Shown here in pieces: positions 1 through 10,500 of a stretch of DNA of 64,000 bases (within the stretch, counting starts at the first letter, position 1; every line of letters starts with the position of its first letter). The notes beneath the pieces were generated by a model. That model searched no databases, was not told where the DNA came from, and saw only the letters and a program-made list of their open reading frames with translations. Source of the DNA: Trachythela sp. YZ-2020 (Eukaryota; Cnidaria; Anthozoa; Malacalcyonacea; Clavulariidae); the NCBI GenBank assembly GCA_016169945.1, contig JADLSH010000367.1, forward strand, positions 1,240,001 through 1,304,000, given 5' to 3'. The translations under genes were made by a program, and so were the position numbers.

Positions 1-567
1 ATGTTATTTGTAAAAAAATATCATCAGGAATTGGAGCTCTTAAACGAGTGAGGCGATTTATATGTAGGGAAACTGTGGAGATAGCCTCCAGAGGCTTAAT
101 TGAACCTTATTTTAATTACTGCTGTCCAGTTTGGGACGTCGACGGTATCGGCAGCCAGTTGAACAGTAAACTACAAAAACTACAAAATCGTGCCGCTCGT
201 ATGATTGCTGAATGCACATACGAAACCCCCTCGAGCTCTCTATTAGAGGAGTTAAATTGGCACAAGTTATCTATTAATCGCAAAAAACACAAAGCAATCC
301 TTATGTACAAAACTGAGCGTACCTCAGTACCTACAAGATATTTTTAGCTGGAGATCTTGTCCTTATAGCTTGAGAGACAATGAGACTGATAAACTGTTTG
401 TCCCCAAGCCGCACACAGATTATCTAAAACGCTCCTTCAGCTATGACGGAGCAGTTGTATGGAATAGTTTACCAACTGAAATTCGATCGGCACAATCTCT
501 CAGTGTCTTTAAAAGAGGTTTAGAAATTTGGTTAGCTTCTACAGACTCACACACGGCAACCATGTAG
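1..567 (+). pseudogene. 3' end of a non-LTR retrotransposon reverse transcriptase ORF (broken)
   Basis: The plus strand encodes the last part of a LINE polyprotein: a segment with IEPYFNYCCPVWD and KLQKLQNRAARMI (about 48-347), then, in another frame, RSFSYDGAVVWNSLPTEIR followed by SVFKRGLEIWL (about 370-567). These two blocks are the usual carboxy-terminal tail of cnidarian Jockey/CR1-type reverse transcriptases. The frame breaks around 345-370 and the 5' part lies outside the window, so this is a dead or truncated copy. A T-rich stretch and a TA run (about 580-655) follow and lead directly into a hammerhead sequence. The family assignment is from memory of these motifs; the exact clade is not resolved. 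Confidence 0.75.
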
Positions 568-655
568 GCCTAAATCAGTATTTTTTTTTGTTCTTTGTAA
601 ATAGTATTACTTTTATTTGTTTCTTCTTCTATATTTATATATATATATATATATA

Positions 656-720
656 GACTGCGTTACAAGCTGCACTGACGAGCCGTTGAACGGCGAAACA
701 TGCATGTCTGCAGATTTGAC
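656..720 (+). ncRNA. type I hammerhead ribozyme, copy 1
   Basis: All core parts of a hammerhead are present: CTGACGA at 675-681, a 5-bp stem II (682-686 with 690-694, loop TGA), GAAA at 695-698, a 4-bp stem III (698-701 with 704-707, loop GC) and cleavage residue C708 after GT. Stem I closes with CTGCA (670-674) against TGCAG (709-713), and more distal strands of both sides can pair partly around internal loops. A very short stem III with an open stem I is the design of hammerheads in Penelope-like elements and retrozymes. A TA run precedes it. The 65 nt are identical to 63619-63683. Confidence 0.88.
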
Positions 721-2974
721 ATGCAAACTTGTTTGCAGTACACACGAACAAGTAAACTCGTCAAGGAATTACTTGTCAAGGAACAATTGATAGTCTGTAC
801 GGGGTTTTATTTATTTAAACAATATTGTTGAAAAATTCTATTGTTTTAAAAAGTTTGTTCTGATAAATGTATTCTAAAAATTGGTTTATATTTTAAAAAT
901 TGTCGCCGGGGATATTACGTTGGGGATTTTCTCGGTGGGGGTTTTGTCGGCGGGGTTTTTGTCATGTGGGGTATTTGTCATGGAAATTTTCTCTCCTTTA
1001 ATGGTTATGTTAATATGCCGTGTTGTTTTACGGCTTCGTAAAGAAGAGAAAGTTTCCGCACACGCTTTTTTTACTTTAGTCTTTACTTATGAAGATTCAA
1101 ATTGCGATATATTGCGATACCATAAGGCCAAAAAAATCTTCTGTTTCTGTTTCTGGTCAGCGTGTGCGTCATTTTTAACTGTGCGCGTCAACGGGTTTTT
1201 TTTGCAAATACGGTCCATCAATATCCTTGCAAAATGAAGTACTCTTAAATAAAAAGTTTATTCTATTAAACCTGCAAATTTGGTGACAGTTTAATAGCAT
1301 TGAAAGCATAAAAAATCACTATACACCTTATAAAAAATAGAAAAATACCCATGCACCCATTTCACAGAATAAAGATGTACACAGAAGGGCCACTCAGCGG
1401 TGCAACGTGTCCTCGGTTTTTTATGCAAAAATATGCAGTTTACTGGCCAGAGAAATGGCGGATCAGCCAGTTCGGCGTGCTTATTGGCCAGAAAAAGCAA
1501 TTGACTGGCCAGAGAAATGGCGGCCAACATGCGTAATGCGATATGCGGCCAACATGCGTAATGCGATATAAGGTTCCCAGAGTAAATATTATATAGAGGG
1601 TTCACTATGCCCATTTCTCCAAAAAAGCGCCTCCTTATTAACTCTTCAGATAAAAAAGAAGGGCGAAAAAAAAAGAAAGCCGCGTCGCCGCGTCAATTCT
1701 GCACAAACAGCCACTGACCAGAAACAGAATTTTTTTGCCTAACGCACGTCTATCATGTGATGTAACCTTAGAGCAAATGGCTACATATCTACTGAAAACT
1801 CATGATTTGTTGCCGTAGCCAACATCGAGAATTCACTTACTCTAAAAATTAATGAAGAATGAGGCAGAAGCCCGAATAGGGGAAGGAAAAATTGGATGGA
1901 AAACAGCAAATTCTGGGCATTTTCCCCACCTTGCCAGGGCTTTTGCCTCCTTTTTAGTAATTTTTACATGAAACAAGATCTTGATGATAGGGACCACAAA
2001 TAATTAGTTTTAGTAATTTAGAGATGATAGGTATAGGTAATATCTTTAAAAATCCTTCTAAAATTACTGCAATACTTTTGACCTAATTTCCATAATTTGG
2101 ACGGATGCAAAATTGGTGTCGCCACCTAAAGTGAAGACAAACGGTTTTATTTTGATCAGTCAAATATCAGTGTATTGGCATGATATAATAGTTATTCCAT
2201 CCAGCATAGTAATTCTACAAAATATAGTGCCTAGTGGGGGGCATTTTTTTCGGACACCCTGTAGAGAATGTACTTCCAGTTTAAGATACCTACAACACAA
2301 TTGTTAATACACAGTGCTTATTGTATATTTCACAAATAGCAGTCATATCAATGGGTCATTGGATCAGCCACGATAATTTAATTTCATTTAATAATTATTA
2401 TAATCAACTTTATTTTTGGACACTGATTCGGTTATCTCGAACGCCCGCTATCTCGAACTTTTGTTGTAATTGAAGTTATTGAACCTAATATAGAATGTAT
2501 GAACAAAGTGTTTTCCTATATATCCGTTGACTTTGTGAAGCCGACTTGAACACTTGAGCAAGAATGCAGAGGGGGTATAGTCTTGGAGGTATTTTAAAAA
2601 AGTATTACAAGATTTGCTATTCCTGATCTACTATATATTAAAACAACGAGCAAAAACAGTCGGTAGGCAGGATTTCCTTGAAGGGAAGAATGTGTCAAAA
2701 TCTATATAGTCTCTTGGAGGAAAAGTCGACAAGTCGTCAAAGACTTCGCTCAACATGAAATGGCTGCAATGCGTCAAACAGAAAGCAAAGACGAGGTTCT
2801 TTTCGTTTTTAATTGACTAAATGTCTGCTTGTTATTTTTTGTATATTAATCGACTATAGTACAGCAATAATTATATCAAATTATTTTACAAAAAGGCTGG
2901 TATAAAGTAAATATGTATTTTACACACCAGGCTACCGAGCTACGCCGCTCTGAAAGTACAAAATGTAAATATCA
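721..2974. other. no gene seen; repeat remnant at about 1351-1560
   Basis: I see no exon-like reading frame here. About 1351-1560 (pieces such as TGCAGTTTACTGGCCAG and GCCACTCAGCGGTGCAAC) is a diverged reverse-orientation relative of the miniature element at 39800-40001. The remainder is AT-rich sequence without recognisable structure. Confidence 0.5.
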
Positions 2975-3121
2975 GGGGCCAGTTGTATAAAAAATTAGTT
3001 AAAGTTAACTATAGTTAGTGCGAAAGTTAACCAATCAGAATCGCGAAGTTTACAGTTAACTACCTTTTAACTACAAAACGGGTAGTTAAAATGTAGTTAA
3101 CACTTTTATACAACCGGCCCC
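2975..3121. repeat. miniature inverted-repeat element, 147 bp
   Basis: The ends are inverted copies: GGGGCCAGTTGTATAAAA on the left and TTTTATACAACCGGCCCC on the right. Internal GTTAACT-rich sequence is also partly palindromic. A half-related end (GGGGCCGGTTGTACGAAGC) occurs near 23258. No clear target duplication was found. Confidence 0.7.
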
Positions 3122-3596
3122 AGCACAATTCTTTGTTCTTGGTCCGTTCGCCCAAACACGCCATAGGGGCATAGCATGTCCGACATTAATTACACTGAAC
3201 ACCTTTACCCACCCCTCAGGATACATCCTTATGCACCAGGACTCCACCTCAAATCCCATCAGCATCCTCACACCATCTAACACCGCTTCACTCCACCTCA
3301 GCACAATCAGTCTCACACCACTTCATACAGCCTCGGTACCCTGCTCAACCGCATTTGTCTGATTATTTAATGGCACTTGCTTACCCTGAATATCTATAAT
3401 GAGCTTACACCACCACTTCATTCCAGCTCAAAAACTCGGCTCGAGAACTACCTACGAAAACGAGGAAAGAAAACCAAAAATCACATATCCTTACAGTACA
3501 AATTCGACGTACCATCAAGTCGCTTTCTGTGAACGATTTGGCCATTGGCATTGCACGTTATCACCGGTTTAAAACTGATGTTGTTATTGTGCATGA
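3122..3596. other. no gene seen
   Basis: Short spacer between two transposable elements. It contains some TCACACCA/CACCTCA-rich sequence but no supported feature apart from the 8-bp target duplication GTGCATGA at its right edge (3589-3596). Confidence 0.4.
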
Positions 3597-4259
3597 CAGG
3601 GGCGGATCCAGTCGTTTGGCTGACCGATGCACTATACTGCACCCGATCACGTTTATGTAGGGGGGTTCGGGGGTATCCTCCCCCGGAAAATTTTGAAATC
3701 TAGGACCTCGGAAACGCGATTTCCTGCGTTCTGAGCGAACTTTTGGAGTGAAATCCAAATAGCATTTGCTGAATTTTCAGTAAAAATACGTCAAATATTC
3801 TGACTTTACTAAGTAAAGTGAATAATGTGACTTAAAAAATCAAACTAAAATACAAGCTATATAAAAACAAAATATGATCAGCTTAGAATATGTAAATGGA
3901 GCTTCACACATGTTACATACTAGTTACCAATATGTATTTTGTATTATGTACTAGATTCATTTTTTAATGCTATACCTTTTAGTGTCATTAAGAATCTAAT
4001 TAGCAGTTTTGTTCGTGATTCACAGAGTCTTTCAATATTGACCATCCTGAGTCAATATTCGATATATTCATATAAGACTCTAACTAGCCAACTAGGTTTG
4101 GTTACAATTTATGATTTTTCCAACTAGAAAAGTTGACATTGAAGAACTTGTTGTTGGATTCATTTAATGTTCAACTACTGCACTGTGCATTATTGCAGCT
4201 GCATTCAATACCTTTTTAAACTTATAACATAAGGAACATATAATTCTATGTTGCTTATT

Positions 4260-4660
4260 TCGGTTTGAAAATATAACATGGATCCTAAAGGATCCTCAGC
4301 ATTTTACAGAAGGTCCATAAGGTTCTATCAAGAATCCTTGAGGATATAACTAGGATCCTTTAGGATTATACTTTATCCTTAGGTTTTCTCTAAGCATCCT
4401 CAAGCATCCTGCAAGAAACTTAGAGATCCTTGAAGGATCCCAAAAGATCTTGAGAATCCTTGGCATTTTGTAGAATATTCCTAAGGATCTATCAAGAATT
4501 CTTGAGGATATAGCAAGTATCCTCAAGGGTTTGGAAAGGATCCTTTAGGATTGTTCTATATTCTAACATTTGATCATTAAGGATCCTGGATAGGTTTCTT
4601 GCAAGGATCCTTGCAAAGATTCTTACAAAATCCTTCAGGACCTTGAAAGGATTTTCACCA
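4260..4660. repeat. cluster of AGGATCCT palindromes inside the hAT element
   Basis: Many copies of AAGGATCCT, AGGATCCT and near variants are packed into 400 bp in irregular spacing, alternating with GCAAG and TCAAGAATCCT pieces. Each is a short self-complementary word, so the segment can fold into many small hairpins. It is neither a clean tandem repeat nor coding. Confidence 0.65.
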
Positions 4661-5654
4661 AAGAGAATTGAAATCCCATGTTTTCCACTATGTGCTAAAT
4701 ATAATTTACAACATTCAGAGCATTAACACTCTGTCCGGGTAGGTGAAATAGCCCAGGCAAATGCACTTGTGAATGATCTATACAAGAAATACCCATTCTG
4801 GTTGTTGAAGGAAATGCAAAAAGATCTTGACGAGGTGGGCCAGCTCAGTTCTGATGAAATATAATAGGGACCTTAATTAAATGGGTTAACATAGGCTGGC
4901 AGCCAATATAAAAATAGTCCCTAGTCTTGCATTGCATCATCAACAGTTGAATTCCCAGATATTTCAAGTTCGGTGGAACTTTTGTGTGCATTAATCCACC
5001 AGACAATTCCAAACTTGCTCACCCTAGGCCTCTGACCACTATGTAATATATATACCCTGGGTGATTTGTTTTGGCTCGCCAGCCTACCTGAACAGTCTCA
5101 TGTAAACACACACAAGATTTCTCTCAACAAAGCAAGCTAAGTTAACTGGACTACCAGGGCTTCACCCCTAGTCCCCATGACCACAGACCAATTTGTGTAC
5201 AGTAGCATTGATATTAAAGTGCATAAATTATATAAAATTACCAAAGGTGCACATTATATAAACATATAAATGTTGCAACTTGTTATTGAATACGAATATA
5301 CATTTAACACTGTTAGTTACTGCATTAATACAACTATACAGGAATTTGGCTTACTTTAAAGTCCTCAAGTCTCTACACTGCCACCACAGAATAAGAACTT
5401 ACAAATTCTCTGTATTTATATTATGCTTGGGGATCGACGAACGCTTCCATTTTCGCCTTTCGAAAAAGCATTCCAAGCCTAAGATTTCGATATAAATACA
5501 TCAGCTTTCATAATTTTGATAATTCCTTTGTATTCCTTTGATTTCGATGGAGTCTTCATCTTGAAAAACCAGTCAATTACTTCGTTTGTAAATCTCCATA
5601 TTTGCCGCCATGACATTATAAATTTATAATAAACATGCTTCGCTGAACGGCTCT

Positions 5655-5895
5655 CTACGTCACAGTAGAAGCCAAATGCACCGATGGAGTCGGGTGGACC
5701 GGTGCAAGCGCCTGCAATCTGTACGAAATGCACCGGTCGGCGGTCAAATCTACTGTGACGTAGGGCTCTAAAACAATGGTTTTGATGATGTCACAGTAGA
5801 TTTCACGCGGAAAAGGACTCGGGACCGGTGCATTCACCGGTGCAAAATCAAATCTACTGTGACGTATCGGTGCATTTGCCTTTCTACCGTGACGT
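5655..5895. repeat. repeated CTACTGTGACGTA / GGTGCA motifs, both orientations
   Basis: The words TACTGTGACGTA, TACGTCACAGTAGA and GCACCGGT recur about four to five times in alternating orientation. They lie in the right part of the hAT element. TGACGT words resemble CRE half sites, but since this is inside a transposon a subterminal transposase-binding array is an equally good reading. Confidence 0.5.
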
Positions 5896-6510
5896 ACTGC
5901 GAAATGTTTGACGCCTACGTTATTGTCGCGAAATTATTGACGCCAACACGTCACAAAATAACAGAAAGTTCGAATTTGCAATATTTGAAATAGCACGTCG
6001 CATATTTTACTTATTTTGACTATTTAAATGTGAATTAATAACTGTTTATACTGGATTTTGCTCTAAATGGTCTAATCTTGACTTCGAATGAACTTTAAGA
6101 AATGATTTGGTGTTTTAAAGAAATGTTCAGTGCGTTTTCTATGGGCGGCAGAATATCGATAGTCGATACTATAAATTCTTTATGATTTCGCAATTTTGAC
6201 CGGTGCATTTGCATCGATTGCACCGGTCTGGATCCGCCCCTGGTGCATGAAGAAATCAAGACCTCATATCAACAATTGCAGGTCTTGAATTTAAAAATAA
6301 AAAAATAATAATAACACACTGACGCACACTGACTTCTATTTTGTACATACTCTGCGTTTACTCGCTGTAAATGTAATACCTTTCTTCAATAAAATCCCCC
6401 ATAAAACTTCATTGAACAACTGTAATGTTTTCCCAGTTCTATCTCTCATTATTTCTTAACTTCGCAATGATTATATATTTGGCAATTTCGAAGCTACCCA
6501 AATAACATAA

Positions 6511-6653
6511 TAGGGCCATTTATACGGGAGAAATAGTTCCACAATAAGTCGGGACTTATTAGAATTTGACCATTTATACGAGTGTGTTCGCGTCTTATAT
6601 AGGACGCGTCTTATGTTTGTCGCGACTTATTTTCTTCCGTATAAATGGCCCTA
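6511..6653. repeat. palindromic miniature element, 143 bp
   Basis: Inverted ends TAGGGCCATTTATACGG and CCGTATAAATGGCCCTA flank an internal palindromic part containing ATAAGTCGGGACTTAT and GACGCGTC. It is a foldback-type MITE. A TA dinucleotide may be duplicated at its edges. Confidence 0.75.
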
Positions 6654-7252
6654 ATATAGATAAAATATGGCCTGGGGCGAGCATGCTTTCGCGCGAAAAT
6701 AAGTTTTTGGCGATTTTTTCTCATTGTTTTACTTGTGAGGGGAAATTAATCCAGGTCTACAAGTAAGATATTGCTTTTCCTATGGATACATTATATTTTT
6801 GGTGTAGAAACCTTTGTGAAAGAGATTTAATGTGGATGTTGATGGCACGAAAGACTAAAAAAGTCATACAATCACTCACAAAAGCCCAAGAAATAATGCA
6901 GACCATTTGTTCACACTATGCCGGTAGGACAGAGTTCATGTTCACATCAAGCTGTTAAAATCGCCATGTTATACAGTAATATGCATTAAAACTACGTGAA
7001 TATCTAAAATCCAACTGCGGTTGCAACCATTCTCTAAGTCGGTTGGAGCACGGTCACTTGTACTCTATAGAGATGTTTATATTAACTGTTTATATATACA
7101 GTAAAAGCTGAAGTTCTCCTGGCATCTTTCTCGGTTCAAGTAAAACCCAAAAAGGCAGAAAACCGGGTTTTCGTCAGTGAGAAGCAAGGCTCCATTAGTG
7201 TCGTCTTTATAATGAGTTTCATAACGAGCGATAATGCTGATATTCGGCCACC
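6654..7252. other. 3' flank of RYK; no further gene seen
   Basis: This lies just beyond the RYK stop codon (minus strand) and should contain its 3' UTR. I did not find a convincing polyadenylation signal by eye and see no other coding segment. Confidence 0.4.
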
Positions 7253-7501
7253 TCAGATAAACTGAATTAATGCGTTGAAAAACTTTGTGAGTAAGATCAA
7301 CAGCTGAGCAAAACCCGGTCGTTCTTCTCCAGATAAAGCCCAACAATATCCCATGATTGTAAACAAATCATCAGGACATCCAGTAGGTTGACCCAAACGA
7401 TGACCATTCTTGAGGTAAAATGCCATTTCAAACGCATCGATACTGTTATACGGTTGTTGACCCAACGTAATCAGTTCCCACAAAGTTACACCAAACGACC
7501 A
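7253..7501 (-). CDS. RYK: RYK exon 12: kinase C-lobe and stop
   Basis: 249 nt from acceptor TTCTTGCAG encode [35 protein letters not shown] and a tail ending ALIQFI, then TGA at 7255-7253. It joins exon 11 in phase 0 to restore DVWSFGV. Only 20 nt of original intron separate the acceptor from the inserted palindromic element. Confidence 0.93.
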   Translation of the reverse strand, partial: WSFGVTLWELITLGQQPYNSIDAFEMAFYLKNGHRLGQPTGCPDDLFTIMGYCWALSGEERPGFAQLLILLTKFFNALIQFI

Positions 7502-10500
7502 CTGCAAGAAAGCAAAACGGTTTAAGGTGGCTCAATACAGTTTTCTATAAAATGGAAAATTCACGATTTAGATCCGAATTTTTGGACAAGTATTACTTGT
7601 TAAAAAACAAAAGTAACTTACTGATGTAAAACAACATAAGAAGGGTTAGAATTTTTTCACAAAAGTTAAGCAACTGCCGTTGCTATGGCAACAATGACGT
7701 TTCAAAATGGCGGATATTTTGGCTTTAAAGTAATTTAACTCGAAAACGACATCGGTGACCCCCAAATTTTATTTCATAAAATGATTTCCCTTAGTATACT
7801 CAATAATTTTGACAATTTAAAAAAAATTATGTTGAGCGAGAAAAAAATTATTACGATAATCACAATTACTTATTAATTTGAAAAATTTTGGCTCGACAGA
7901 ATTGTTTTTAAATTGTCAAAATAATTGAGTTTTCTAAGAAATACAATTTATGAAATACAATTTGGGGGTCACTGTAGAATAGATTGAATGATGATGTATT
8001 TAAACGTCAATCAAACTTGTTACAAATTAACTTATTGCTATACCAATACTACATTACTCCCCCTTTTATTTTGAACGGAATGTCAATCACCTAGCTAAAT
8101 GTCTTTTCGTAGCGTTCTAACTTAAATCAATATCAAGGTTTATATAATTTAAAAGTTTGTGTACTTTCACTGTTCATAGGATCAAGTCTCATACTGATAT
8201 CGTGTTACTGGTTTTCTAGTTCTTGTTGATCTTCGTAAACTTGTTTCAGGCTTTAATGGTTGCTCTGTTCCCGATTGTCTCATTTCTTCGCATTCATCTT
8301 CGCTTTCGTCAACTCGTACTTTCTTAAAGTGTGATACGTTTCTAGTCACCGTCTTACCGTCTCTTTCAGCTGTTATGGTATTGCACTTGCGTTGTACTAC
8401 CGTATAATGTTCTGGGTCACATTTTGGTGTTAATTTATTGTTTTTCTTCTGCTTGCAAATGACAATATCGCCCTTTTTGATCTCTGATTCCTTTGTTCTT
8501 TTATTCTTGTCATAATACTCTTTATTCTCTTCCTTCTTCTTCTCCAAGTTTGTTTTTGCCATCTGGTGTTTGTTAACGACTTTCTTTCTCGCTAATTCTG
8601 GTAAATATCCATGTATTTGTCTGTTAAAAAGTAGTTCGCATGGAGCCACTTTTGTGGTTTGATGAGGAGTTGAACGGTATTGAAGTAGGAATCTTTGCAA
8701 TTCCTGCCTCCAATTCTTTCCTTCAATTTCTGCTGTTTTCAGTAGTTTTCCAATTGGTTTCATAAATCGTTCTACCACCGCATTACCTTGTGGCCATAGT
8801 GGTGTAATAGTTTTCCATTCAATGCCAAGGGTTTTAGTATATCTTTCAAATTCTTTCCCATTGAATGGGGGTCCATTGTCCGTTTTTATCTTTAATGGTA
8901 TTCCATATCTCGCAAAAATTGTATCCAGCTTTGGTATACATGATTTTGCGTCGGTTGAATTAACGATTTCGACCTCTGGGAATTTTGAGTAGGTGTCAGT
9001 AACCACTAGCAGGTATTGACCAGTTCGGGGTATTGGACCAGAGAAGTCAATTGCTACACTGGTCCATGGTTTGTCTTCTGTCGGGGTTATTTTCATTGGT
9101 TCCGGGTTATTACTGTGCCCTACTGATTGGCAAGCAATGCATTTATCTACCATCTCTTTCACTAGTTTGTCCATATTCGGATACCAGATCTTTTCCCGTA
9201 GTAAACTTTTGGTTTTCTCTATTCCCTGATGCCCAATATGACCTAACTGTGTTACCCTTTCTTGTAGTGTTTTTGGGATCACTATTCTTGTGTTCTTCAA
9301 CAATATATCTTCTGATGCATTGTAAGTAAGTTCATCAGCGCAAAGTCTAAATGGTTTAAGATCCTTGTCATTCTGATCCCATTTTCCCTCTTTCAGACAT
9401 TCCTTCACTTTACATAATACTGGATCATTACGGGTCGCTTCTTTAATCTCGTCAAGTGTCATCGACTTTGGAACTGAACAGTTAGTGACATAGTTTACGT
9501 ATTCGTCAGCTGATGTACTAGTTATTTGCTCTCTCTCTATAACAACTGGGTGTCTGCTTAAGTAATCCGCTTCATTCAGTGAGCCTTTTCGGTATATTAC
9601 ATTGAAATTAAATGGTGTCTGGATCTCGGATTAAATGGTGTCTGGATCCCAGATAAATGGTGTCTGGATCTCGGATTATTAAATATTGATTCTAATGCTT
9701 TATGATCCGTTATTACATCAAATTCTGATCCAATCAAGAACATTCGGAAATGTTCAAGTCCCCATACTAAACTCAGTCCTTCGATGTCTGTTTGAGAGTA
9801 TCGTTTCTCTACTGGGCTAAGGGCTCTACTTGCATACGAAAGAATTTTGTACTGCTGGCTGTGCTGTTCTTTCTGGGCTAGTATGGCACAAATTCCATAA
9901 GGGGATCCGTCTACTATTACCAAGCTTCGTTTCTTGGTATCGAAGTATGCCATTACTGGTGAACTTGTTAGTCTCTTTTTTAGTTGTTCGAATGCTTTCT
10001 GATGTGTATGTTCCCATTTAAACACAGTTTTTTTCTTTGTCAGTTCTCTAAGCGGTGTTGTAATAGTTGCATAATCTGGAATATACTCATGACATGTGTT
10101 TGCCATTCCAAGAAAACTCCTAACTTCCGCTGCCGTTTTAGGAGCTGGTACTTTAACCATGTTTGCGATTCTCTCCGGATCGGGTTTGGTTCCTTCTGCT
10201 GTAAAATTTAATCCGAAGAATGTAATTTCTTCTTGTAGAAATTCACATTTTTCTCCTTTGACTTTCAAGTTTAGCTCTGCCAGACGCTTTAGGCAGTTCT
10301 CTAGTGCTTCATCATGTAACTTTCGAGTTTTGCCATGAATAATAATGTCATCCATTAGGTTTTTAACTCCTTTGATATCACTAAGGTTTTGCTGTAGCAC
10401 ATTTTGAAAAATCTCGGCTGCACTGTTCGTACCATAATTTAATCTTTTATACTGGAACAGTCCTTCATGTGTAGAAAACGTTGTAATGAATCGACTTTCT

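Larger units (their letters stand above)
3597..6242. mobile_element. non-autonomous hAT transposon, 2.6 kb
   Basis: The element starts with CAGGGGCGGATCCAG and ends with its exact inverted copy CTGGATCCGCCCCTG. Both sides carry the same 8-bp duplication GTGCATGA (3589-3596 and 6243-6250). Ends beginning CAGGGG with 8-bp duplications are the signature of the hAT superfamily. No transposase frame is left inside, so movement would need a helper. The interior holds a cluster of AGGATCCT palindromes (4260-4660) and repeated CACAGTAGATTT/CTACTGTGACGTA motifs (5660-5890). Because the duplication is still perfect, the insertion is not very old. Confidence 0.88.

Noticed and set aside
7171..7200. Hammerhead on the minus strand (CTGACGA)
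   Set aside because: No GAAA and no stem III follow.
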